A DNA stretch of 64,000 nucleotides, taken from the NCBI RefSeq assembly GCF_000308755.1, contig NZ_BAGF01000149.1, positions 1 through 64,000 on the forward strand, given 5' to 3'. Every line of letters starts with the position of its first letter. The first letter of the stretch is position 1. The notes beneath the pieces were generated by a model. The model was not told the origin of the DNA. It saw only the letters and a list, made by a program, of their open reading frames with translations, and ran no database searches. This document shows positions 1-8,793 of the stretch, piece by piece. Origin of the DNA: Nocardia pneumoniae NBRC 100136. Lineage in GTDB: Bacteria; Actinomycetota; Actinomycetes; Mycobacteriales; Mycobacteriaceae. A program made the position numbers and the translations under genes.

Positions 1-406
1 CCTGGGCGCGGACGGCGCCGGCGAAGTAGCGGAAGTGATCGACCGCCAACGGCAGGTCGGCGGCCAGCGTTTCGCGCACCGGCTTGCCGTTCTCCCAGGT
101 CTCGGCGACCGCGAGCGCCTCGAGGTTGTCCTCGATCCGGTCGGCGATCTTGTTGAGGATGTTGGCCCGTTCGGTCGTCGATGTCGCGCCCCACGCGTCG
201 GCGGCCTGGTGCGCGGCGTCCAACGCCAGGTCGATGTCGGCGGCCGAGGACCGCGCCACCTCGCAGAACGTCTGTCCGTCCACCGGGGAGGGATTCTCGA
301 AGTAGCGGCCCTCGACGGGGGCGGTCCATTCGCCGCCGATGAAGTTCTCGTAGCGCGTGGCGAATTCGACGACGCTGCCCTCGGTCCCCGGCTTTGCGTA
401 GCTCAT
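1..406 (-). CDS. Aldehyde dehydrogenase, N-terminal part (runs off the window)
   Basis: The reverse strand reads an open frame from an ATG at 406 to the window edge, about 135 residues. It contains the N-terminal signature of NAD-dependent aldehyde dehydrogenases: NFIGGEW near residue 25, then SPVDGQ, then the helix with ENGKPVRETLAADLPLAVDH, which continues into HFRYFAGAVRAQ. This is closest to the AldA/ExaC-type acetaldehyde dehydrogenases that oxidise short aldehydes to acids in the cytoplasm. The catalytic cysteine and glutamate lie beyond the window. A GTTACC-rich leader with GGAG precedes the start. The next gene upstream is a GAF regulator in the same orientation, the usual neighbour for alcohol or aldehyde oxidation control. 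Confidence 0.9.
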   Translation of the reverse strand, partial: MSYAKPGTEGSVVEFATRYENFIGGEWTAPVEGRYFENPSPVDGQTFCEVARSSAADIDLALDAAHQAADAWGATSTTERANILNKIADRIEDNLEALAVAETWENGKPVRETLAADLPLAVDHFRYFAGAVRAQ

Positions 407-698
407 GGCGGGTAACTCCTCGCTGGTTGCGGACGTGAAGCGCACGGCGGTCCAGCCGTGATGCAGGTCACTATGCCGCGCGAGGGTTGACGAAACGTTG
501 AGGCGCACGGGCGCGGGTGAACCGCGGTCCTGCGGTGGCGTGCGGACGACGCCCAGTGACTGCCGGGCAGCCAGGCGGTCGAATGCCAGGGACCGCGCCG
601 GTTCGCCGACGAGCGCGCGGCCGCGGCGGCGACCGGCCCGTTGTCGCGATCGGCGACCAGCGCGACAACAGGGCCGCTGCGGCGAGCGCGGTCGGATT
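407..698. promoter_or_regulatory. Leader region between regulator and aldehyde dehydrogenase
   Basis: This 292-base stretch separates the GAF regulator from the aldehyde dehydrogenase. It has no convincing gene. At about 487-503 it holds TTGACGAAACGTTGAGG, which contains the small dyad ACG-AAA-CGT. This is a candidate operator for the neighbouring regulator. The support is weak, because only three base pairs on each side match. Confidence 0.3.
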
Positions 699-1901
699 TC
701 AGCCGTGCAGCGCGCTGTGCAGCCGGGCGGCGGCGAGCGCGCGGCGACCGTCGTCGGCGGGCAACAGACGCAGCGCGTGTTCGTGCACTTCGATGTCGTG
801 CGGCGCGCGTTCGCCGTAGCGCAGCGCGTGCTCGGCGGTCGCGCTGGACAGCACCGCGGTGCGCACGCCGACCTCCAGATACTCGCGCCACCGCACGATT
901 CCCGGAGTATCCGAGTCGGGCAGCAGCGGCCCGCGATACAACTCGACGGCCGTCGCGGTGTCGCCTGCCTCCAGCGCCGCGAGCACGTCCACCGCGTCGC
1001 AGGGCAGCGGGCTGACCAGCTGATAGACCCTGCTGGTGATGTCACCGCCGGTCGCGCGCCGCAGGTAGGACATCTCGGATTTGAGTGTGCTCGCGCCCAC
1101 CGGCCGATCGCCGTACACCGCGAAGTGCAGGCGCTCGTGCGTGTAGCCCTCCGGCTCGAGCGCCAACAGGGCCAGGATCTCCAGGTGCCTGGGGCGCAGC
1201 CGCACGCGTGTGCCGTCGCGGGTCAGGCGGCCGGTGCCGAGGCAGGTCAGCCGGACGCCCGGCTCGGCAGTGCGGTGGTGCAGCTTGGTCTCGATGGCGC
1301 TGACCAGGGTGCGAGCCGTGGCCATGGCCAGGGGATGGGCGCGGTCCCAAGTCGTGGAAAGGTCGAGCACGCCGAGCTGATGTCCGTCCGCGGCGCGGAT
1401 CGGCGCGCAGTAGCAGACCCAGCCGTGCAGGGCCGCCACCAAATGCTCTGCGGAGAACACGGTGTGCGGCCGTTCGGTGCGCAGCGCCAACGACAGCGCG
1501 TTCGTGCCCATGTGCGCCTCGTCCCATCGCCCGCCCGGCGCGAAGTTCACCTGCTCGGCGCGGCGGCGCATGACCGGGCCGCCGTGCGACCACAGAATGG
1601 TGCCGCTCTCATCGGTGATCGCGGCGACGTAGCCCGCGTCCTCGGTGACGCCGCGCAGCTGGTCGGTGAGCTCGGATACCGGTGTGCGCAGCGGGGACTC
1701 GGCCCAGCGTGCGGCTACGTCGGCTTCGTCGAGGGGAGCGTGGTCACACGTGGGATCGACGGTGCGCAGCGATCGCAGCCAGGATTGCGCGACCTCACTG
1801 CGCAGCGCGGAATCACCCTGCGGTGTTCCGGCGGGTATCCATCGGGACCACTCTTGTTCCAGTGCAGCCCGTTGCTGCGCGAGGGAACGGCTCTGTGCCA
1901 T
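699..1901 (-). CDS. GAF-domain transcriptional regulator, AcoR-like N-terminus with a winged-helix C-terminus
   Basis: This 400-residue protein begins like AcoR-type activators: an N-terminal helical part with VAQSWLRSL, then a GAF-like domain (about 75-210) with the hallmark DEAHMGTNALSLAL and FSAEHLVAALHGWVC. The AAA+ and Fis parts of true AcoR are missing. Instead residues about 218-300 look like an OmpR/SARP-type winged helix (LRPRHLEILALLALEPEGYT), followed by a helical tail resembling a short BTAD. It probably senses a small molecule and controls the aldehyde dehydrogenase gene directly downstream on the same strand, 290 bases away. That target is inferred from position only. Confidence 0.8.
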   Translation of the reverse strand: MAQSRSLAQQRAALEQEWSRWIPAGTPQGDSALRSEVAQSWLRSLRTVDPTCDHAPLDEADVAARWAESPLRTPVSELTDQLRGVTEDAGYVAAITDESGTILWSHGGPVMRRRAEQVNFAPGGRWDEAHMGTNALSLALRTERPHTVFSAEHLVAALHGWVCYCAPIRAADGHQLGVLDLSTTWDRAHPLAMATARTLVSAIETKLHHRTAEPGVRLTCLGTGRLTRDGTRVRLRPRHLEILALLALEPEGYTHERLHFAVYGDRPVGASTLKSEMSYLRRATGGDITSRVYQLVSPLPCDAVDVLAALEAGDTATAVELYRGPLLPDSDTPGIVRWREYLEVGVRTAVLSSATAEHALRYGERAPHDIEVHEHALRLLPADDGRRALAAARLHSALHG

Positions 1902-2240
1902 CTCGCGATCCTGTGTCGTCGCTCCGATCGTCTCCGTGCCCTCCCATCATGCCCCAGCCAGCGCTGTGGGCATCCTGTTTTGCGCGGGTATACGGAGTCG
2001 GTGGGCGGCAGCGGAGATCGCTGTGGGTGAGATGGCGTAGGGGCGCCGACCGCGTCGCGTGAGTCATCACATCTGCGGAGTGGAAATCGTCCTCGGCAAT
2101 CCGGTGACGGAGTTCGGTGCCTTGGGGCCAGCCCCGGTACCTTCGCACTGCTGGCGAAATGAGGGGTGTCTACGCAACTTCAGCGACGGGTGCTCGGTGT
2201 GCGGCCGCACGATCGGCGACCGCACACCGGCCCAGCCCGA
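1902..2240. other. Intergenic region, no gene seen
   Basis: No reading frame here has a plausible start, ribosome site or protein-like composition. It should hold the promoter of the GAF regulator (leftward) and the 3' end of the glycine-zipper protein transcript. I see no strong hairpin. Confidence 0.5.
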
Positions 2241-2795
2241 TTACGGTGTGGCGAAGCCGATCAGCGCACCGATGCCCGCGCCGATCGGAATGGTGACCAG
2301 CGCGCCGACGCCGCCGAGGAAGAAGCCGATCACGGCGCCGATCCCCGCGCCGATGAGGGCGCCGACCCCGGCGTTGTGCTGCTTGCGCGCGAGCGTTTCC
2401 TGCTCGTCGACGAACTGGTTGAGGCGCTCGGTCGCCGCGGGCGCGCCGACCGGAGTCACCGTGAGAGTGCGGCCGGCGTCGGTGATCGTGGGCGTCAGCC
2501 CGTACGTCGCGCCGGAGGACTGGAAGGCCAGGGGAATGGTCGTGATGACCTGCCCCGCGCCGTCCCGGAGTTCGACGGCTCTGGCGTCGGCGGTCAAGGC
2601 GAAGCCGCCCGCCTCGACGGTGGTGACCACCGCGCTGCCGTCGGGGGCAGGCGCCGAGGTGAATCCGACTCCCTGCTCGACACCGTGCACGCTGACCTGC
2701 GCGGGTGCGGCGGGTTGGGCGTTCGCGACGCCCGTCGCGATTCCGGTGGCTCCGACCGCGAGCAGGGCGGTGGCGGCGAATCTGTTGACTCTCAT
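2241..2795 (-). CDS. Secreted protein with C-terminal glycine-zipper segment
   Basis: The product is 184 residues from the ATG at 2795. I prefer this start to an in-frame ATG 40 codons upstream because it places a clean signal peptide at the N-terminus: MRVNRFAATALLAVGATG followed by an AxA-type cleavage region near ANAQPAA. The middle is a beta-rich domain of unknown function. The last 40 residues are a repeated small-residue pattern (GAGIGAVIGFFLGG, GAGIGALIGF) typical of glycine-zipper membrane segments, so the mature protein probably inserts in or sits on the cell envelope. It is recognisable only as a family of hypothetical actinobacterial exported proteins, and no enzymatic motif is visible. 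Confidence 0.75.
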   Translation of the reverse strand: MRVNRFAATALLAVGATGIATGVANAQPAAPAQVSVHGVEQGVGFTSAPAPDGSAVVTTVEAGGFALTADARAVELRDGAGQVITTIPLAFQSSGATYGLTPTITDAGRTLTVTPVGAPAATERLNQFVDEQETLARKQHNAGVGALIGAGIGAVIGFFLGGVGALVTIPIGAGIGALIGFATP

Positions 2796-3315
2796 CGTAT
2801 TTCCCCACATAGTCGTGTCGGCCACGAGTGCCGACGAATCCCCGAAGTGCCGGTTCTCGGCCCTACCCATTCTGGCCGGACGGCTTTGCCGAAGCAATCG
2901 TTCTGCGAATTTCACTGAAAAATAGCCATGTCGCTGCGCCGGTGCCTGTGGGCGAATTCTCGCCGGACACTGGGGTTTTCGTCCGAATATTTCGATGGAT
3001 TGCCAAATGTCTGCTGACTCGGCCTATGCGGCAAGTAATTCCATCGCATGAACGGCGAATTTTGGAAAATTCCAGGCGTGAGCGCATTTTTGTGGACGAG
3101 CGCTGGTGGTGCTGCATCGATGCTGCTTCGGGGTGGCTGCGGCCCGTGGGGACGAGCACGGCAGGTCGGCGAGCTGCTATCGCTCGGGCTGTTTCGTTGT
3201 GCGCAGCCACAATTGGAGGACGCCGTCGTGTTGCGGATTTACGTCTCGCCGGGGACGGTCGCGTCGAAGGGCGCCGATGACGTGGGAGTGTGGAGAATCG
3301 AGGGTTCTTCGGAGA
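2796..3315. other. Intergenic region with an AT-richer patch
   Basis: No gene is supported here. The part from about 2880 to 3080 is clearly less GC-rich than its surroundings and contains several short A/T runs. It is likely to hold the promoter of the leftward glycine-zipper protein gene. Frames found in this stretch have no ribosome site and unlike-protein composition. Confidence 0.5.
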
Positions 3316-3398
3316 CAGGCGATTCCGGCTCCGCGGCGGCAGCATGAGGGGAAGATCGCTGCCCCCGAGGTGGGGCGCCGCGGAGCCGGAATCACCTG
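3316..3398. terminator. Long inverted repeat (23-bp arms), probable terminator
   Basis: The left arm at 3316-3338 (CAGGCGATTCCGGCTCCGCG...) is the reverse complement of 3376-3398 with a single C/T difference. The inner 18 base pairs are perfect. The loop contains a second small dyad, GGCAGC at 3338-3343 against GCTGCC at 3358-3363. It lies 25 bases beyond the stop codon of the leftward Gly/Trp-rich gene, where a terminator would sit. There is no U-tract, which is common for actinobacterial hairpins. Confidence 0.6.
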
Positions 3399-3423
3399 GT
3401 GATCTGCGCTGATGCGCAGGAGC

Positions 3424-3747
3424 TCAGAACGCGCTTCCGGTGCCGAGCAGCGGCACGAAGAGCCCGGGGAAGATGCCGAACGGGCTGCCCCAGAAACCGT
3501 ACGGGTTGCCCCAGTAGCCGTAGCCGCCCCAGCCGCCGTAGCCACCCCAGCCGGGGCGACCCCACCCGCCGTGGTGATTCCAACCGCGCCCGTGGATCTC
3601 CTCGGCCTGATTCGTCTGCGCGACGGTCGGCTGCTGCGCCAGCGCGGGCGCCGCGGTGGCGGCGACCGGCGTCAGTGCGAGCGCGGCGACCATCGCCACG
3701 CGAACAGCCGTGCGCCGTGCGCGTCCGGCCTTGTGGTCGTGCATCAT
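3424..3747 (-). CDS. Small secreted Gly/Trp/Tyr-rich protein
   Basis: The product is 107 residues from the first of two adjacent ATGs, preceded by GAGGAAGT at a good distance. Residues 1-38 form a signal peptide (basic start, VAMVAALALTPVAATAAPALAQ). The mature part begins QQPTVAQTNQAEE and then becomes an aromatic and glycine-rich stretch (GGWGRPGWGGYGGWGGYGYWG) ending in a hydrophobic FPGLFVPLLG tail. This resembles small exported Gly/aromatic-rich proteins of unknown role in Nocardia-like genomes. A surface-adhesive or envelope role is possible but is speculation. A strong hairpin follows the stop. Confidence 0.7.
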   Translation of the reverse strand: MMHDHKAGRARRTAVRVAMVAALALTPVAATAAPALAQQPTVAQTNQAEEIHGRGWNHHGGWGRPGWGGYGGWGGYGYWGNPYGFWGSPFGIFPGLFVPLLGTGSAF

Positions 3748-3961
3748 CGGTACTTCCTCACTTCGGTACGTAGTCGTCCGGTCGGTGACCCAGTCGAATC
3801 CACCGGACCTGATCTCGCCATCGAATATCGTACCGCCAGATAACGGTACGTTCAATGTGGTGCGATCGTGCGAGAATTCCGACTCGCCAGCCGCGCCGAC
3901 GCTCGTGCCCGACGGCCGCGCTGGGTACCGTCGGGGCACCGGACATCGAGAGGAGTCGACG

Positions 3962-4474
3962 ATGGCTACGAGCGCCGATGTGCTGACCGACGCCTACGAG
4001 CGGATCAAAGAGACGGTGCACGAGGCGGTGGACGGGCTGGGGGAGGACGACCTGGTCCACCGGGTCGATCCGGGAGCCAACTCGATCGCGTGGCTGGTGT
4101 GGCATCTGGCCCGGGTGCAGGACGACCACATCGCCGATGTGGCGGGCATCGAGCAGGTGTGGACCGCGCAGGGCTGGTACGACCGGTTCGGCCTGCCCGT
4201 CGACGAAACCGCGACCGGATACGGCGACCGCCCCGCCGACGTGGCCGCCATCCGCGCCCCGGCCGAACTGCTCACCGGCTATTACGACGCCGTGCACGAG
4301 CAGACGCTGCGTTTCGTTCGCGAGCTCGAGGACGGTGACCTGGACCGCGTCGTCGACACCCGCTGGGACCCGCCGGTGACGCTGGGCGTGCGACTGGTCA
4401 GCGTGATCGCCGACGACTTGCAGCACGCGGGTCAAGCCGCCTTCGTGCGCGGCGTGCTCGAGCGGACGCGATGA
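3962..4474 (+). CDS. DinB/DUF664-family protein (mycothiol-transferase-like fold)
   Basis: The product is 170 residues; GAGAGGAG precedes the ATG. The sequence has the DinB-like four-helix pattern: an N-terminal helix with AYERIKETVHEAVDGL, a first metal-type histidine in the segment SIAWLVWHLARVQDDHIADV, and a final histidine in DDLQHAGQAAFVRG. Members of DUF664 are metal-binding four-helix proteins related to mycothiol-dependent enzymes. The exact substrate is unknown. It stands alone between a leftward secreted-protein gene and the rightward metallophosphoesterase. Its last six codons are duplicated as an 18-bp tandem repeat just after the stop. Confidence 0.8.
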   Translation: MATSADVLTDAYERIKETVHEAVDGLGEDDLVHRVDPGANSIAWLVWHLARVQDDHIADVAGIEQVWTAQGWYDRFGLPVDETATGYGDRPADVAAIRAPAELLTGYYDAVHEQTLRFVRELEDGDLDRVVDTRWDPPVTLGVRLVSVIADDLQHAGQAAFVRGVLERTR

Positions 4475-4492
4475 CTCGAGCGGACGCGATGA
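4457..4492 (+). repeat. 18-bp perfect tandem duplication at a gene end
   Basis: CTCGAGCGGACGCGATGA occurs twice head to tail, at 4457-4474 and 4475-4492. The first copy encodes the last residues and stop codon of the DinB-like protein. The second lies immediately after the stop. It looks like a recent slippage or replication duplication. Confidence 0.9.
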
Positions 4493-4582
4493 CCGGCAGC
4501 GGGAACCCGGCACGGAGCGCGTCACCCATGGCGTGACGTAAGTTGGTGCCGCGCGTCCGAAAAGCTCACAGAGAGTGCCGTT

Positions 4583-6169
4583 GTGGTCGTTGTGCTTGTT
4601 GCCGTAGGTGCCATCCTCGCGGTGTTCGGCGTCGTCGCGGTGTTCGTCGCGCTGCACTGGTACCTGTGGCGGCGCTTGGTGCGGGACACGACCATGGCGG
4701 ACTCCCGCGGGCGACGCGTCGGCACCGCGGTCCTGCTGGCCGCGCCGATACTGCTGGTCGGCGCGACGGCCGCCGAAGTGGCGTCGGCTCCGTTCACGGT
4801 GGTCCGGATCATCGCCTGGCCCGGCTATCTCTGGGGTGCGCTGTTCGTCTACCTGCTGCTGGCGTCGCTGGTCGGCGAGCCGATTCGGTTCCTGCTGCTG
4901 CGCTTGATCGATCGCGATCGAGCGACGGACGCACTGGCTGCCGTTGTCGAGGCGGAACCGGCGTCCGCACCGAATCGCGAGCCGAACAAGGCCATTGCGA
5001 GGGAACCGGCCGCCGCAGTGGACGATGCGAGCTGCGCCCTCGCGCCCAATCCTCTGCCGGACAGGGCTGGTGCGGGGAAAACAGGCGTCGCTGTGGTCGA
5101 TGCGTATTCCGCGCTCCTGCCTGATCCCGCGCCGGACCAGTTTGTCGCGAGCGAATCGGGCGTCGCCGTGGTGGACCCGGGCTCCGCGCTCGCGCCTGAA
5201 CCTCTGCCGGACAAGGCTGTTGCGGGGGAACCGCGCGCCGCCGTGGACGATGCGGACTCTGCGTTCGCGCCTGAACCTCTGCCGGACAAGCCTGTCGCGA
5301 CGGTTCCGGCCGAGTCCACGCCGACCGCGTCGTCGGTTGCTCGACTACCTCGCCGTGTCTTCGTCTCGCGGGTGGTCGGCGGGGCCGCCGTGGCCGCCGC
5401 CGCGACCACGGTCGGCCTCGGAGCCTACGGCGTCCTCAACGGGCCCAGCGTCAAGCATGTGGCCGTGCCGCTGGCGAAATTGCCGCGCAGCGCGGATGGA
5501 TTCCGCATCGCGGTGGTCAGTGATGTCCATCTCGGCCCGATCCTGGGCCGCGGCTTCGCCGAGCGGGTGGTCCGGACGGTCAACGACACCCAGCCCGACC
5601 TCATCGCGGTCGTCGGTGACCTGGTGGACGGCAGCGTCGAGCACCTGCGCTCGGCCGTCGAGCCGCTGGCCGGACTGCGCGCCCGGCACGGAGCGTTCTT
5701 CGTCACCGGCAATCACGAGTACTTCTCCGGCGCCGAGCAGTGGATCGAACACGTCCAGGAACTCGGCATGCGCCTGCTCGCGAATGCCCGCACCGAACTA
5801 ACCGGATTCGACCTCGCCGGAGTGAACGACGTGCAGGGCGAGCGGACGGGCCAGGGCCCGGACTTCGGCAAGGCGCTCGGCGACCGCGACCGCTCCCGCA
5901 CGGCGGTGCTACTGGCGCACCAGCCGATCCTGATCGAGGACGCGGTCGCGCACGGTGTCGATCTCCAGCTGTCCGGCCATACCCACGGCGGCCAGATCTG
6001 GCCCGGCAATTACCTTGCGGCCCTGGCGAATCCCACTGTCGCCGGGCTGGAGCGCTACGGCGACACCCAGTTGTACGTCACCAGGGGCGCCGGGGCGTGG
6101 GGTCCGCCGGTGCGCGTGGGCGCACCGTCGGACATCACCGTCGTGCAGCTCGTTTCGCTCCAGGCATGA
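4583..6169 (+). CDS. Membrane metallophosphoesterase with repetitive linker
   Basis: The product is 528 residues from a GTG start. The N-terminus has about three membrane helices (residues 1-25, 48-68, 80-100). Next comes a low-complexity linker, about 135-255, built of diverged 28-residue repeats around ALAPEPLPDKAVA and VAVVD. A second hydrophobic segment after an RR pair (LPRRVFVSRVVGGAAVAAAA) precedes the catalytic domain. That domain has the full calcineurin-like set: SDVHLG, GDLVDG, GNHEY and SGHTHGGQ, so it should bind two metals and hydrolyse phosphate esters. The family is like YkuE/YaeI enzymes that act on lipid or envelope substrates. The catalytic part is probably outside the membrane. 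Confidence 0.88.
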   Translation: MVVVLVAVGAILAVFGVVAVFVALHWYLWRRLVRDTTMADSRGRRVGTAVLLAAPILLVGATAAEVASAPFTVVRIIAWPGYLWGALFVYLLLASLVGEPIRFLLLRLIDRDRATDALAAVVEAEPASAPNREPNKAIAREPAAAVDDASCALAPNPLPDRAGAGKTGVAVVDAYSALLPDPAPDQFVASESGVAVVDPGSALAPEPLPDKAVAGEPRAAVDDADSAFAPEPLPDKPVATVPAESTPTASSVARLPRRVFVSRVVGGAAVAAAATTVGLGAYGVLNGPSVKHVAVPLAKLPRSADGFRIAVVSDVHLGPILGRGFAERVVRTVNDTQPDLIAVVGDLVDGSVEHLRSAVEPLAGLRARHGAFFVTGNHEYFSGAEQWIEHVQELGMRLLANARTELTGFDLAGVNDVQGERTGQGPDFGKALGDRDRSRTAVLLAHQPILIEDAVAHGVDLQLSGHTHGGQIWPGNYLAALANPTVAGLERYGDTQLYVTRGAGAWGPPVRVGAPSDITVVQLVSLQA

Positions 6170-6176
6170 CGCCGCG

Positions 6177-7685
6177 CTACCCGAACAACCCGCCCAGCAC
6201 GCCGCCGCTCTGCCCCGCCTCCTGGCCGCCGCCCGCGCCGCCGAGGAAGCCGCCGGGCGGAAGCTCCGAGGGCTGCACGATGACGAAACCGTGGCCGGAG
6301 AACGACAGCGTGATCCCCTCGCCGGTGCTGCGGCCCATCAGCCTGCCGAGGCCGAAGGAGTCGTTGCGCTTGATGCCGGTCTGCAGGCTCGACGACCAGG
6401 CGACCGCCGCCTGCGGATCGGCGTAGGTCGGCTGGTCGACGTTGAGCACCACCGGCGTGCCGTGCGTGGTGATGGCGATGCGTCCGCGACCGGTGAAGAC
6501 GCAGTTGAACAAACCGGCGTTGCTGGCGAATCCGGCCGCGCCCTGCACCATCCGGATGTCGTAGCGCAGGCTGGAATCGAACGCGAGGACGTTGGCGCCG
6601 TTGATGGTCAGGCCGTCGGTGCCGTCCAGATCGATGGTGTGCACGTCGGCGGCGCCGTTGGCGACGAACAGGTCGCCGCGGCCGGACACCTTCATCAGCG
6701 GAACGCCTTCACCGGTCAGCCGCTGCTGGATCGCCCGCCCGATACCGCCGGCGCCGAGCGCCTGGAAATGCAGGTCGCCCTGATAGGCGACCATCGATCC
6801 GGCCCGCGCCATGACCTCGCCGTTGACGGCGACCTTGATCATCTTGCCGCCCTGCTTCTGGATGCCGGCGCCGGTGACTTCGGCGTGGCTGGGGGCGAAC
6901 AGTTCGCTCTGCATCGGCAGCGCTCCTTGCTGAGGTGAAGGCATCGGTGGTGGCGGCACCGCGGCGGGCACGGCATAGGCCGGTTGCGGTGGATGGGCCG
7001 GTTGCTGGGGATAGGCCGGTTGCTGCGGGTAGACCGGCTGCTGGGGGTAAGCCGGAGGCGCGGGATGGACCGGAGGCGCGGGATAAGCGGACTGCGGGGT
7101 GGGTTGATACGGCGGAGGCGCCGGAGCCGCTGGTCGGGATACCGGCGGGGGAGCAGGAACAGGCGGCGGGGTGGGCGACGGCGCGGGCTCGTCGTCGATG
7201 TTCACGCCGAACGCCGTCGCGATCCCGGCCAAGCCGTTGTCATAGCCCTGGCCGACGGCGCGGACCTTCCATCCGCCGCCGCGCCGGTAGATCTCCACGC
7301 ATACCACGGCGGTCTCGGTGCTCAGACCGGTCATCGGGAACGCCAGCGTGCCCGCGGAGGACCCGATGGTCGCGCGCAGCGAGCCGACGGCCGCGAAGGT
7401 GGGCGGCCCACTGCCGTCCAGGCTCGCGGTGACCACGACCCGGTCGACATCGCCGGGCAACGCGCTGGTCTGGATGTCCACCACGTCACCGGCGCCCTGA
7501 CCGTGCCGATAGGTGACGCCGGGCGCGACGGGTTGGTTGAAGAACACGAAGTCGGCGTCGGAGCGTACTCTTCCGGCGGCGTTCAGTAGCAGCGCCGAAA
7601 CGTCGACGGGAGCCGAGCAGGTGACGGTGACCGTCAGCCGATCTCCGGGCGCGGGGCGGTTCTCACCGCGAGCGAGATCGGTCAC
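6177..7685 (-). CDS. TerD-AIM24 fusion protein
   Basis: I chose the GTG at 7685 (protein MTDLARGENRPAP...), because TerD domains start at this point; an ATG 33 codons upstream would add an arginine-rich tail unlike the family. The product is about 502 residues. Residues 1-170 are a TerD-type stress domain with the segment DADFVFFNQP and the calcium-site region. Then comes a Pro/Tyr/Gln-rich linker with tandem YPQQPAYPQQP units. Residues about 270-490 are an AIM24 domain (KQGGKMIKVAVNGEV, MVAYQGDLHF, ...GHGFVIVQPSE). TerD proteins act in tellurite and other stress responses; AIM24 in bacteria is poorly known. The gene ends 7 bases from the converging phosphoesterase gene. Confidence 0.85.
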   Translation of the reverse strand: MTDLARGENRPAPGDRLTVTVTCSAPVDVSALLLNAAGRVRSDADFVFFNQPVAPGVTYRHGQGAGDVVDIQTSALPGDVDRVVVTASLDGSGPPTFAAVGSLRATIGSSAGTLAFPMTGLSTETAVVCVEIYRRGGGWKVRAVGQGYDNGLAGIATAFGVNIDDEPAPSPTPPPVPAPPPVSRPAAPAPPPYQPTPQSAYPAPPVHPAPPAYPQQPVYPQQPAYPQQPAHPPQPAYAVPAAVPPPPMPSPQQGALPMQSELFAPSHAEVTGAGIQKQGGKMIKVAVNGEVMARAGSMVAYQGDLHFQALGAGGIGRAIQQRLTGEGVPLMKVSGRGDLFVANGAADVHTIDLDGTDGLTINGANVLAFDSSLRYDIRMVQGAAGFASNAGLFNCVFTGRGRIAITTHGTPVVLNVDQPTYADPQAAVAWSSSLQTGIKRNDSFGLGRLMGRSTGEGITLSFSGHGFVIVQPSELPPGGFLGGAGGGQEAGQSGGVLGGLFG

Positions 7686-8086
7686 GGCAGGCCGTCCAGT
7701 GCGCGGGCGCGCGGTCGGATTGACATGCGATTCACGGGCTCCAGTGTGTCGTGCCCCCGGAACGCGCGCCACATGCGGGCCCATGCACGCCGCCCATCAG
7801 CCCTTTCGGCCCTCGCAGCCTGCGTGCGCATTCGCCCACGCGCCGCCCTCAGCCTCGATCGGAAGCTCGCCGACCCTCGATCGCTACGCCACGCACTTTT
7901 GGCGTGGTCAGGACTCGGCACGGAGTGCACGCCAGGACGGGCAGGCCCGAACGATCGTGGTCCGGTTCATTCCGCCGTCGACCGACATGAGGTTGACCGA
8001 AGTCCGGCTGCGGCGGTGTGCCGGTCGCGACCGGCGGCGAGAGCCGTACCGAACCGATCGGTCTCTCGCCGCAATGCGCGCCCCAC
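7686..8086. other. Intergenic region upstream of the TerD-AIM24 gene
   Basis: About 400 bases with no supported gene. It should contain the promoter of the leftward TerD-AIM24 gene. Reading frames here are arginine and proline rich on both strands, as expected for non-coding high-GC DNA. Confidence 0.45.
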
Positions 8087-8383
8087 TCAGAGGATTTCGG
8101 CGTACATGATGCCGTCGAGAATGCCGAACTCGACCTGACCGGGGAACAGCGGTGGTGCGCCCGCGGCGTGCGTGGCGTGCTCGAGCGCGATGGTTTCGGT
8201 CGCCCACCGGTGCAATGGCTCCGGTAGGCGCAGGACTCGGTGGTCGGTGCAGCGAATATAGGGATAGGTGATCTCGCCGGGCCCGGCGAGGGGGTTGTGG
8301 ATGCTCAGGGTGGCGATGTCCAGGACCAGTCCGGTGTGCCTGGGGGAGGCGACGGTCGGTGGCTGCAGTTCGATGTCGTCCAT
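8087..8383 (-). CDS. Small hypothetical protein
   Basis: The product is 98 residues from the ATG at 8383 (MDDIELQPPTVASP...); another ATG lies 7 codons upstream. Composition is protein-like and balanced, with a conserved-looking C-terminus (FPGQVEFGILDGIMYAEIL) and an internal LHRWATETIALEHATHAAG helix. I recognise no family. No signal peptide or membrane segment is visible. It is single and unlinked to neighbours. Confidence 0.5.
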   Translation of the reverse strand: MDDIELQPPTVASPRHTGLVLDIATLSIHNPLAGPGEITYPYIRCTDHRVLRLPEPLHRWATETIALEHATHAAGAPPLFPGQVEFGILDGIMYAEIL

Positions 8384-8777
8384 GACCGAAGACGGTAGCT
8401 CCAAGGATGCCCGGTGCGCGTGATTCCACGCGAATGTCCGCGGGATTTAGGGGGAAGTGGGGGACGGCGAGGTTCATCTAGTCGGGTGAACCCCACCGCT
8501 ACCACCAGCAATCGCGGCCGGATTGGGCGTACCGGTTCCGCGTGGATGTCCCGGAGCCACCGGGACAGCGCTGAGCCTAGGCGACGCTGAGCGTTCGCGG
8601 GGGCGTTTCACGGAATCGGTGCACGCTGTGTTCCGGCCGGATCACCCCCCGTGGGTGAGTGGGGTCACCACGCCTGGGACTGCCCAGCATGCCGACTCGG
8701 TTTAGGATTCGTTCGACGTGAAAAGAGCTGTGCGCGTTGAGTATCCGGCACGGCCGCGTCGGCGATTCGTTTTTTCT
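8384..8777. other. Intergenic region with probable promoter
   Basis: There is no gene in this stretch. Near 8700-8710, TTTAGGATTCG is the most promoter-like element and would serve the small rightward membrane-protein gene that follows. The rest is GC-rich without clear dyads. Confidence 0.4.
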
Positions 8778-8793
8778 CAGGAGGGTGTAAGAC

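Noticed and set aside
498..2030. A 510-codon frame opposite the GAF regulator
   Set aside because: Arg/Gly/His-rich shadow of the regulator gene without recognisable domains.
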